Assembly: GCF_001625575.1 (NCBI RefSeq)
Contig: NZ_AUXV01000004.1
Location: forward strand, 1-64,000
Reading direction: 5' to 3'
Length of the DNA stretch: 64,000 nucleotides
Origin: Pseudoalteromonas luteoviolacea S2607
GTDB taxonomy: Bacteria; Pseudomonadota; Gammaproteobacteria; Enterobacterales; Alteromonadaceae
Below are positions 10,285-17,806 of the stretch, piece after piece (position 1 is the first letter of the stretch; every line of letters begins with the position of its first letter). Under the pieces are notes generated by a model. That model made no database searches, was not told the origin of the DNA, and was given only the letters and a program-made list of their open reading frames with translations. The translations under genes and the position numbers were made by a program.

Positions 10285-10583
10285 TAATTATTACCCCCAG
10301 CGTACAAAAACCTATCTGCGATATTCTGCAACTCAATGCGAACCTCGCTTCTGACTGGTTGAGACAATTGAGGCAGAACTCTTTGACTTGAGCCGTAATT
10401 CCCAACATAAATGTTGTAACTCTTAGCCAAAGTCTCAATGTTATGATTTGCATCACCAGTATCTGCAAGGACACCAAGCGATGGTGCTATGGGTGTTTTG
10501 CAGCTAAAGAAGTAGCTAAGATGCCCCCTGCCGTCCTGCCAGATAAGCATAATCAATCTTCGACACATAATGAAACATGACAC
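10284..10583 (-). pseudogene. Displaced Rhs or similar toxin C-terminal fragment
   Basis: The frame of 99 residues has a start region that looks non-native (rich in Cys and Met, with no ribosome binding site). Its last 65 residues (starting GVLADTGDANHNIETLAKSY) look like a genuine soluble domain end. The frame opens right next to a GACACCCATCTTAATTTATA repeat (about 10579-10598), as do other displaced tails here. It ends one base into the start of a putative immunity gene. I read it as a truncated toxin tail without its N-terminal delivery part. Confidence 0.45.
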
Positions 10584-10611
10584 CCATCTTAATTTATATT
10601 AAATAAGCAAT

Positions 10612-10926
10612 TCACCTTTTATAAAAGTGCGATCCTAGTAACATTATTTCTCTGAACAAAAAATACACTCCCGAGACGACAAGCAAAAACTCTAATACAG
10701 CACCACTGAAAACAGCTCCAAAAGTAGGAAAAACTAAAACCAGAAAGCAAAAAAGGCTGATAATCCATGTTTCCCTGACATCACTCAAAAGAACCTTAAT
10801 AGAAAAGCTTTTTACCCTTAAGTAATATAGTATGTTAGCCAACATGAAACTTGTAAAAACGAAGTAGAAAACCTCTTCGAAAAATAATATAACAAAGATT
10901 AAATTCAAGATTGCTATAAAGTACAT
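10612..10926 (-). CDS. Small membrane protein, possible orphan immunity protein
   Basis: The product has 104 residues with hydrophobic segments near residues 2-17, 19-36, 55-72 and 75-92. AGGGAG lies just upstream of its ATG on the minus strand. Its N-terminus is within a cluster of unrelated small membrane proteins that all read leftwards. An immunity role is inferred from this context alone. Confidence 0.45.
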   Translation of the reverse strand: MYFIAILNLIFVILFFEEVFYFVFTSFMLANILYYLRVKSFSIKVLLSDVRETWIISLFCFLVLVFPTFGAVFSGAVLEFLLVVSGVYFLFREIMLLGSHFYKR

Positions 10927-11206
10927 GCTCCCTCACTCTTTAAAATGGCCAACTAAATAACTTAATATGCGTCTAAGTTGTTTTCCTTTGACCTAAGAAT
11001 TCTTACAATTACACCAATTTATACCAAATTTTGAGGCTGCCTGTCTGTTTCGGCTCAAAACTAAGTAAGAGTCGCCTATATTTTAAATTTTTTGATTTGA
11101 AAAAAGAAAAAATAACTCTATCGGTCAAAATTGACTTGCTTGATTGAGAAGTTCACGGCAATTTGTATTTAGCCCGAGCTCAATTTAATTCTTTCTATAA
11201 TCATCT

Positions 11207-11700
11207 CTAGTCAAGGCAACCTCCACTCTTATAGATTAAAATCATATAGATTTCTTTTAGTATTTTCCCACCTGCTAAGCTTTGCCACTCAGATTCAAAT
11301 AATTGATATAAAACATCCTTTATGGATATCTTATGGTTACAACTCATGTTATTACTAGCGATAAGAAATTCATAGCTTTTTAGAGAGTCCATATCCCTAT
11401 CAATAAATACTTTTAACTTCTCATAATTCTCATCACTAGCTTTAATTTTTTTCTGAAGCTCTCTAGCCTGAACATACTTCTGTTGGCTCCTAGCTGCTAG
11501 TAAGCTTTCACGACTATCAACCTCTGACAGCCAATAATTTATAATTGTAACCAATATGTAAGAAAAAGTGACTATAAAGAAACGGCTTCTATTTAAAACG
11601 ACTACAATGAGAAAAAATAACGAAAAATCAGGACTCCTCCTTTAAACATAAGCACAGGATAAAAAATTAAAAACCAAATAAGTGAAATTGAAAAAAGCAT
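11207..11700 (-). pseudogene. Membrane-anchored small protein, apparently frameshifted
   Basis: A helical, charged C-terminal part (11207-11554, containing LLAARSQQKYVQARELQKK) has no good start codon, and its frame stays open upstream through a hydrophobic stretch (LFFLIVVVLN) with no ATG. A second frame starting with ATG at 11700 encodes about 32 hydrophobic residues and ends in the same T-rich run near 11600. One shift in that run would join the two into one membrane-anchored protein of roughly 160 residues. Either the gene is broken or the C-terminal part starts at the TTG at 11554. Function unknown. Confidence 0.35.
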
Positions 11701-11906
11701 TACTAAAAATAATCATCATATTTACTATAAAAATAAGTTTGGGACAAATTCGGCTTTAAAGTATGTAATTTAACAACCGCCTGTGATGTAGAATTGTCAT
11801 AAAGAAACCATCCGTACTTTGACAGTCATTAAAGCATAGACGGCTTCTTAAACGAGGCCCAAATTGGAATGTGTGCTTTCTAAATTTTTTGTGCTTTTTG
11901 CTTTCC

Positions 11907-12167
11907 TTAATTTTTACTTCGCACAACCATCAACCACAAATTAACAAAAAAAAGAAAGAATCCCACCGTTCCTATAAAAAACTGGAATCCAGGTTTTTCG
12001 AAAAAATGCTCGGCAATAGAAAAGCTCGAAAACAACGCAAAAAACTGTATGAAATATAGGTGATTATAACGTTTTCTTTTCCATAAGATTTTTATGAAAA
12101 ATTGTGCACTAGTTAAAATCACTGCTATCAAAACAATAAATAACTCGCATAAATTAATCCCAATCAT
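11907..12167 (-). CDS. Small membrane protein, possible orphan immunity protein
   Basis: The product has 86 residues with three hydrophobic stretches (about 5-25, 38-52 and 64-82). AAGG lies 7 bases before the ATG on the minus strand. The gene starts 24 bp after the end of the degenerate immunity copy at 12192-12429, so it may once have been in the same operon. No family was recognised. Confidence 0.45.
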   Translation of the reverse strand: MIGINLCELFIVLIAVILTSAQFFIKILWKRKRYNHLYFIQFFALFSSFSIAEHFFEKPGFQFFIGTVGFFLFFVNLWLMVVRSKN

Positions 12168-12191
12168 AATTAAACCTTAATTCAAAATCAA

Positions 12192-12429
12192 TTATCGTTC
12201 TTGTTTAAAGTTCTTAAATTTACCCTGCAAGTAGATAGATAATAAAAAACCAATAGAAACTTTACAAATTGACCATAAAATAAATATAACCCAGAAAGTC
12301 CAATTGCCAACAAAAACCCAATAACCTTAATTATTTAAAAATATTTTTTTAATAAAAAACAAGCTCTCTATATCCACTTGATAAATAGCCAAATAAAAAA
12401 TAAAAGAATACAATCATATCTAAAACCAT
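12192..12429 (-). pseudogene. Degenerate copy of the membrane immunity gene at 1185-1427
   Basis: Read on the minus strand, the start (ATG, GTT, then TTAGAT), the middle (TTTCTGG, TATATTTATT, TATGGTCAATT) and the end (AAATTTAAGAACTTTAAACAAGAACG) match the gene at 1185-1427 closely. Small deletions and an in-frame TAA destroy the reading frame. It follows a fragment of the same Rhs tail, so the whole cassette was duplicated in inverted orientation and has decayed. Confidence 0.75.
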
Positions 12430-12560
12430 TTAACCGTCCCTAATCATTTGAAACAACATAATAAACCTGATATGTATCATTTCAGAACCACATTTTTTCG
12501 GCATTGTTCAGGGAGCCAGCCTGAGAAAGAGGAGTTCCAACTCTCAAAGCATCAATTAAA
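12430..12560 (-). pseudogene. Fragment of the same Rhs tail as 1064-1184
   Basis: On the minus strand this reads TTGAGAGTTGGAACTCCTC and then AACAATGCCGAAAAAATGTGG, close to the last 110 bases of the tail at 845-1174 and its spacer. The preceding ~290 bp of that tail are missing, so this copy is internally deleted. Confidence 0.7.
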
Positions 12561-12562
12561 AA

Positions 12563-12622
12563 TGACTTCCATCTTAATTTATACCACAATTCCACCTCGA
12601 CATGTTTCAAAGCAGAAACAAG
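12563..12622. repeat. Inverted-repeat arm B, matching 709-769
   Basis: It contains CATGTTTCAAAGCAGAAACA and TTAATTTATACCACAA, the reverse complement of arm A. It borders the degenerate tail/immunity cassette. Confidence 0.8.
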
Positions 12623-12650
12623 CCACAAATTTAAGATAGGTGTCTTCTTA

Positions 12651-12725
12651 AATAATGATAATTATGAATGGCCTCATGATGCATTAGGAGACCAAACTCC
12701 AATGGGCTATCTTGAGGCGGCATAA
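12651..12725 (+). mobile_element. 3' remnant of an IS3-family transposase gene
   Basis: In the plus frame ending at TAA 12723-12725 the codons read NYEWPHDALGDQTPMGYLEAA, which is the characteristic end of IS3-family transposases (N-RPH-ALGGKTP-EYL). Only about 24 codons remain. The element's left part is gone, replaced by the repeat at 12563-12622. The end of the IS may extend to about 12840, but no terminal repeat could be paired. Confidence 0.75.
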
Positions 12726-12874
12726 TTGTACTAATGAGCTGTACTAAAGCTGGGATAGTTACAGACAGGTACTTTTGAAGTCTGGCGAAACGCGACCAAA
12801 CATAAAAAAAACCAGCTAATTGCAGAGGCTTAAAAACTAGAAACAATTCAGATAAAAAAGTATGCCTGTCCCAG

Positions 12875-13504
12875 CTAATTTCTTTCAGGCTTGCAATCTG
12901 GTGCATCAATTAAAGATAACTTTCCATCGTTATCAACCACTTTCAAGACACAGACACCGTAATTAGTTGAGACTTTAACCAACCAATAGTTATAAACATA
13001 GCTGATAGTGTCAAAATGAAAGCAACTCGTTTCCTGACACATCGATTTAGCTTTCTGAAAGTTGCTAAAATAATATGTCCACTCATTGTACAAGTAGCCT
13101 AAATTTCCATACATCCATTTTTCACCTTTCAACATCCCCACAAACATTATGTTCAACCTCTTAAATAAATAGCTTTTTTCACCTCTATCAAGCCCATCAA
13201 TATATGTGTATTCTTTAAAATCTAAATCACAACGTCCCTTTTTAAAGAAAAAATCAGCCTTTCTAGGCTCCCTCTCAGATTCAATCCTTCTTTTTAAAAC
13301 ACAATTCCCATTCTCATCTTTCACAGGGTGTGAATAGTAGTATTTATAACTTTCTGAAGATAGATTACATTCCTGTCGATAAGAAAAGCCATCAAGTTCC
13401 ATTTTTAAAGGGTGAACATCCCCACATCTCAACGTAATTCCACTATCTGCAAAAGAAAGCGAAGAAAAGAACAACAACATCAATTGAAAAACCTTATATA
13501 CCAT
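12875..13504 (-). CDS. Secreted cysteine-containing protein of unknown function
   Basis: The product has 209 residues with a signal peptide at residues 1-19 (cleavage after SLSFA). The mature part is rich in aromatic residues and has ten cysteines, so disulfides in the periplasm are likely. No domain was recognised. It sits inside the block of leftward-reading orphan genes and could be a periplasmic immunity protein, but this is only suggested by position. There are no neighbours close enough to form an operon. Confidence 0.55.
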   Translation of the reverse strand: MVYKVFQLMLLFFSSLSFADSGITLRCGDVHPLKMELDGFSYRQECNLSSESYKYYYSHPVKDENGNCVLKRRIESEREPRKADFFFKKGRCDLDFKEYTYIDGLDRGEKSYLFKRLNIMFVGMLKGEKWMYGNLGYLYNEWTYYFSNFQKAKSMCQETSCFHFDTISYVYNYWLVKVSTNYGVCVLKVVDNDGKLSLIDAPDCKPERN

Positions 13505-13668
13505 AGTGTATACGCCTTAGTAAGAGCTCCCGAATTCAACATGCAAGCGATAAAATTTAATTCTCCCTCTGAGACAAGACTATAATGGAAATTAATTACC
13601 AGACCAATCTCACAGCACTGGCCATTTCGTCGAGCCTCTTGTAGGGCTATTTAAAGGAAATAACTAAT

Positions 13669-14037
13669 ATGAATTTATTAAGTGACGTTAATTTAGATGA
13701 AATTACATTTGGAAAAGATGGCAAGTCACTACGTCTATCTTTCATTGATATGAATGAAGGAGATAGTCTTGGTGAACTAGATTGCTCATCTGTCTATTCC
13801 TTTGACCATCAAAATTGTTTTGAAGACGATGACTCATTAGCTGCTTATGCTGGTGAGGTAAGCTACAAGATAATTGAAGTAAGCGAGATTTCAGATTATT
13901 TAAAAAAATCTGGCTATGCTTTTTCTGGTGATGAACTTATCAATAGTAAACTTTTTGTAATTTCTATAGATGGTGGAGAAGTATCATTAAAAGTAGTTTG
14001 TGGTGCAGCTAGTTTTGAGAACGAAGAGCTTAAATAA
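13669..14037 (+). CDS. Small acidic protein, immunity-like
   Basis: The product is a soluble, strongly acidic protein of 122 residues with no signal peptide or membrane segment. AAAGGAA lies eight bases before the ATG, and a clear terminator follows the stop. Small acidic single-domain proteins next to displaced toxin tails are often immunity proteins, which is my inference. The exact family is not recognised. Confidence 0.55.
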   Translation: MNLLSDVNLDEITFGKDGKSLRLSFIDMNEGDSLGELDCSSVYSFDHQNCFEDDDSLAAYAGEVSYKIIEVSEISDYLKKSGYAFSGDELINSKLFVISIDGGEVSLKVVCGAASFENEELK

Positions 14038-14052
14038 GTCACTAAGTTAACC

Positions 14053-14075
14053 AAAGCCCTTCGAGGCTTTTTCTT
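14053..14075 (+). terminator. Intrinsic terminator
   Basis: AAAGCC (14053-14058) and GGCTTT (14065-14070) form a short stem with a CTTCGA loop, followed by TTCTTT, 15 bases after the stop of the acidic protein gene. Confidence 0.7.
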
Positions 14076-14105
14076 TACCCACAAATCATTAATACAATTT
14101 AAGAA

Positions 14106-14132
14106 GACATATATGGACACTCCGTGTATGTC
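14106..14132. repeat. 27-bp repeat, inverted copy of 9934-9960
   Basis: It is 25/27 identical to the reverse complement of 9934-9960. A G-rich/C-rich stretch with CGGGGCA and GCCTCGTTG follows at about 14149-14175, as a similar hairpin adjoins the other copy (9876-9902), so the homology extends beyond the 27 bases. Confidence 0.75.
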
Positions 14133-14670
14133 AAGCAGAGTAAATCTATCGGGGCAATTTTTGCAGCCTCGTTGTTTTTTAATACCCACCAGCTGTACTT
14201 CGATGATTAGCCACGTGCAATTAAGCGTTGCTCTAACATACATCCGGGCTTAACTGTTCTTCAGAGCTCCTCATGAGCTGCGAGCCTACATACGCTAAAT
14301 TGAAAACACCCAATTGGTTTTAATACTGTAGCCTTGTCGGGTTTTATGTAGGCAGGCTAGGCCTTTTTTCACCTACTTCTAGCAACTATAAGTTGGGAGG
14401 TTGTTGAGTGCTCAAAACACCCACACGGGTTATTTTACCCTTATTTTCTCCGAGATCCCCAACAACCAAACCGAATTATTCTAAGCATTTTGTTCCTCTG
14501 TATTGATAAGCATGGTTTATCAGAATGATCGATACCAAGAAATTGAAATACATTTTTTGCCAAATCGATGCTCAATATACTAACGTTACTCATGATAGAT
14601 GCTCCTGTTAACTGTTGTTATTAACACCTTCCGTTTGGCACATTGACGCCGATTTGGGAGTGTTCATCTC

Positions 14671-14850
14671 ATCACCCATATTAAATTTGGCAAAAACTGA
14701 GTGTCGCTTACCTTTAAATAACGGTTATAAGTTAGGCGCTCAATTCATGGCAACAGCACGAAGTAGACAAGTTAGCTTGGTGGATACTAAGTACTACCAC
14801 TGCATATCTAGATGCGTAAAAAATAAGGTGGGTGCCATACTTATATACTA
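14671..14850 (+). repeat. Second MITE-like element with a RayT 5' end
   Basis: It shares with 1643-1832 the leader ATTAAATTTGGCAAAAACTG, the AATAACGGT and AAGTTAGGCGC blocks and the ATG (14747) followed by MATARSRQVSLVDTKYYHCI. After about 28 codons the frame is lost at AAAAATAAGGTGGGTGCC, which contains the GGGTG end motif. Most differences from the first copy are single bases. Confidence 0.65.
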
Positions 14851-15094
14851 GTTTATGAGGGAGTAACAATTCAGCTGGGAAGAAAGTAAAAGTACCACGC
14901 CTGAAACAAGCATATATCGTTTTAAACAGTTTGTGGGGAGGCATTAAAAATCCACACCGTTACCAATCAGCACTGAAGTAAAGGTTAAAGCTGAAGCCAT
15001 TAAATTGATGCCCAGCCTGGCATGCCCGAATATCAGTAAAATGCCAAGAACCGTAGTAATGGCCTATTTTATTAACAAGGCCGCTGAAAGCTAA
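14851..15094. other. Remnant region without an intact gene
   Basis: In the plus frame from about 14868 the codons read KVKVPRLKQAYIVLNSLWGG and continue to KNPHRYQSALK before stops. This looks like a decayed coding fragment, possibly from a mobile element, but no family was recognised. Confidence 0.3.
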
Positions 15095-15445
15095 TTACTT
15101 TAGACTTGACTGAATGATAAGTAACTCAATTTCACTATTTGAAGTATTTACTAAACCATGTGTACCAAAAGGTTTGTTTACAATCATATCCCCTGAAGTG
15201 ACTTTTCTCGCTTCACCTTCGATGGTCATGGTGCCTTCGCCTTTCAAAATGATGTACATTTCTTCATCATCTCCGTGAGTATGCTCCCCCATAGAGCTTC
15301 CTGGTGGCATAACAACACGAAGGGCAAAATCCCATGCTCCGGTAAAGTCTTTGCGCCGAAAAGCTCGATAGATATCAATTGAACCCACACCACCATGGCT
15401 ATTTTTGTCTGTTTCTTTATCACAATTGTAAAAGTTACGTATCAT
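15095..15445 (-). CDS. Cupin-domain protein
   Basis: This is a single-domain cupin of 116 residues. The start is set at 15445 because AGGAG lies nine bases upstream. The first cupin motif is GEHTHGDDEEMYIILKGEG and the second includes GDMIVNKPFGTHGL, so the metal-binding His, His, Glu and His residues are all present. Cupins of this size are small sugar or amino-acid binding enzymes or regulators; the substrate cannot be told. The gene stands alone. Confidence 0.8.
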   Translation of the reverse strand: MIRNFYNCDKETDKNSHGGVGSIDIYRAFRRKDFTGAWDFALRVVMPPGSSMGEHTHGDDEEMYIILKGEGTMTIEGEARKVTSGDMIVNKPFGTHGLVNTSNSEIELLIIQSSLK

Positions 15446-15649
15446 TTGTGCTGAACTCCTTTTTCTTGTTCTACATTGCACCACAACGCCAGATTAAACC
15501 AAAAATAGCGCATACAGCCAGCCCAAAAAGCAAATTACGCACTTGATATATCCTCAATTGACTTTGTTAACAAAACGTTCAAATATCGATGGTTGTTCAA
15601 ATTTTAATCGTGCGTTTACTGTGAAACAAGGATAATTAAAAGGTGATTT

Positions 15650-16960
15650 ATGAAAAAGTCTCTACTGGTGATTTCGTTGGCGTTTGGACTGTCGGCTTGT
15701 AACATTGATGACAGGCTACAATTTGCATCAGAAACAAAAAAGAGTGAGCAAGTTCATTTAAGTGCCCAAAATACGGGCTTACTCATTATTGATGCGCAGC
15801 AAGGGTATGTGATGGATAGTGATGACTTCTGGGTTAAGGTGTTCTATCCAGAGTATCAAATACCAGCGCAAAATGTAGATCCTCAATTGCATGCCAGCAT
15901 TGATCGTATTGCGCAATTGGCGCAAAAAGCCAATGATTTAAATATGCCAACGACCATTACTTACGAAGCGTTTAGCTCTGATCAAGGTCTTGATTATACG
16001 CCTTATATCACGCGTATAGCCCAAGCGCTCGATGAAAATACCCAAAGCTTTTTCAAACAAACGTTTAACTCAACACTAGAAGCTGATATTCATGCTGCGA
16101 TGACTGCTTGGGCTGATGCAGGGGTCTCTCGAGTGGTCGTCGCGGGTGCAGAAACTGATGTGTGCGTTATGCAAACAGTTTTGGGTCTCAAGAAAATGGG
16201 CTTTGATGTTTATTTGGCAAGTGATGCGACATTTTCGACTGAAATCTACGAGCGGCCTACTTTTAAACGTTTACAGCAAGCAGGTGTAAAGTTGGCAAAG
16301 GCCAGTGAAATTATTGAATCGATGGAGTCCAAAGACAGGCTAGTCTACAGTCCGCGTTATGCGGTGGGTAAACGTGATGAGCTTTACCAGGGCGACCGTC
16401 ATAAAATGGCGAAGATCAATTTTAATATGGATGATGCGAGCCTAGCTAAGGCAGAACATGATAACAAACCTGCAACAGAGCCTAGGTTTACATATTTAGG
16501 ATCAGAGCAGGAGTTTTTATTTGACTATATACCGAGCTTTCATGTGAATAAAAAAGGGAAGGCTTACACATCCAAATATCGTAAAAGTCCCAATATGATT
16601 AGTTATAAAAACATCGATCCTGTGGTGGCAAATATAAAAGCAGCTGGAAAGACGCAAGCTGTTATATCAGGTGTGGTTTCTCAGTTTGGTTTGTATGACG
16701 CTGTCTATAAGCTAATTGAGGCGGGTATAACACCAATCATTTTAGAAGATGCATTGTTGGGTTCTGACGTAGATCCTATCCACTATTTAGATTACATTTA
16801 TCAGTTGGGTGCAGTACCAAGTACACAAAAATCAGCTGGTTATGAAATGTTTGTCGAAATACAGTTAGGTGACTTAACTGAAGAAGAAATTGCGGCTTAC
16901 TATCAAATGATAGAGCTAAATGAAGTTGTGATTCCGGAAGTATATCCACGTTTACGTTAA
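15650..16960 (+). CDS. Lipoprotein with tandem isochorismatase-like hydrolase domains
   Basis: The product has 436 residues and begins with a lipoprotein signal (lipobox LSAC, Cys at about residue 17), so it should be membrane-anchored in the periplasm or outer membrane. The first domain (about 42-225) is a cysteine hydrolase of the isochorismatase family: LLIIDAQQGY carries the Asp, FFKQTFNS the Lys and GAETDVCVMQT the Cys. The second half repeats the fold (AVISGVVSQFGLYDAV) without the catalytic Cys. AAAGGTG precedes the ATG. An exported isochorismatase fold is unusual; the substrate is probably an amide or ester. Confidence 0.8.
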   Translation: MKKSLLVISLAFGLSACNIDDRLQFASETKKSEQVHLSAQNTGLLIIDAQQGYVMDSDDFWVKVFYPEYQIPAQNVDPQLHASIDRIAQLAQKANDLNMPTTITYEAFSSDQGLDYTPYITRIAQALDENTQSFFKQTFNSTLEADIHAAMTAWADAGVSRVVVAGAETDVCVMQTVLGLKKMGFDVYLASDATFSTEIYERPTFKRLQQAGVKLAKASEIIESMESKDRLVYSPRYAVGKRDELYQGDRHKMAKINFNMDDASLAKAEHDNKPATEPRFTYLGSEQEFLFDYIPSFHVNKKGKAYTSKYRKSPNMISYKNIDPVVANIKAAGKTQAVISGVVSQFGLYDAVYKLIEAGITPIILEDALLGSDVDPIHYLDYIYQLGAVPSTQKSAGYEMFVEIQLGDLTEEEIAAYYQMIELNEVVIPEVYPRLR

Positions 16961-16985
16961 GTTTTTAACACTTAGTTTTCGACTG

Positions 16986-17016
16986 AAAGCGGTATATGCT
17001 GTACTTGCCGCTTTTA
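16986..17016 (+). terminator. Intrinsic terminator
   Basis: AAAGCGG (16986-16992) pairs with CCGCTTT (17008-17014) followed by TATCTT, about 26 bases after the isochorismatase-like gene. Confidence 0.6.
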
Positions 17017-17248
17017 TCTTAGTGAGTTAAACAGTGATACTTCATCATCGTAAACTCAGCACCTTTAGGTGTAAAAGTAATTGATCTAGCGGTTTGGCAA
17101 GAAGGGTACCCACCCAAGATGTTATGCGTCTGATAATTCTAGTGACAGGGGACCCTGTTAACTCAATATCAACCCCTTACAACTTGATTAACTGTCATTG
17201 ATCTGAGCTTTGTTTCGAGTGTTGATAGATAGGATATCAGTAGCCCAA

Positions 17249-17428
17249 TTAGCACCATCGACCCAGATAGCTTGGGTTGCAAGTATGCTGGGGCGCTCCC
17301 GGTGGACCGATGTGGCTGTGGCATGTCCAAGTATTCGCACCACCTGCTATTGCGGGCGTATTGTTATCACCTATGACATGTCGGTCTGACAATGATTTGA
17401 GCTTCTTACTACTTAGTTTTAGTTTCAT
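17249..17428 (-). CDS. Putative double-glycine RiPP precursor peptide, 59 residues
   Basis: This is a short minus-strand gene with AAGGAT eight bases before its ATG. The N-terminal 30 residues form a typical leader: a basic helix (KLKLSSKKLKSLS), then a hydrophilic linker and TPAIAGG. The putative core starts at Ala31 and runs to Cys59, with three Cys (36, 50, 59), several Thr/Ser/His and a central IGPPGAP. Leaders of the form KLxxKKLKxLS...TPxIAGG are, from memory, common in small natural-product-like peptides of Pseudoalteromonas and relatives. No modification enzyme or peptidase-ABC exporter is next to it. The nearest gene is the decayed S41-like gene reading away. Confidence 0.65.
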   Translation of the reverse strand: MKLKLSSKKLKSLSDRHVIGDNNTPAIAGGANTWTCHSHIGPPGAPQHTCNPSYLGRWC

Positions 17429-17806
17429 TATTATTTATCCTTAAGTTATTCCTATGTTTTGTCAGTACTCAATAAGCATCACCAATTGATATGATTTCGC
17501 AATATTGAATACAATATGCAATGTATCGGCATCACTGATGTTGTGTCAATCTTTGTTTCCATAGTTTGGTCAAGAATGCGCCAGATACTAAGAAGTTATC
17601 CAGCTATAGTTTATGAAGTCATACGTTTTGATAATGAGCTAGCTCATTATGGCCTCGAGTTGAATTTGCGGTTAATTAAAGTGGCTTTAATAATTTACCG
17701 TGAATTTTTATTAAATTAATTTGTATATATAATTAAAGGGGGTAATTGACTGATTGAAAAAATGGAGGTTATTTTAAAATTAGATTATAAGTAAAAAGGA
17801 AATTTT

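Noticed and set aside
12631..12909. Minus-strand frame of 92 residues
   Set aside because: It runs antisense to the IS3 transposase remnant on the plus strand, has no ribosome binding site, and its sequence has no protein-like pattern.
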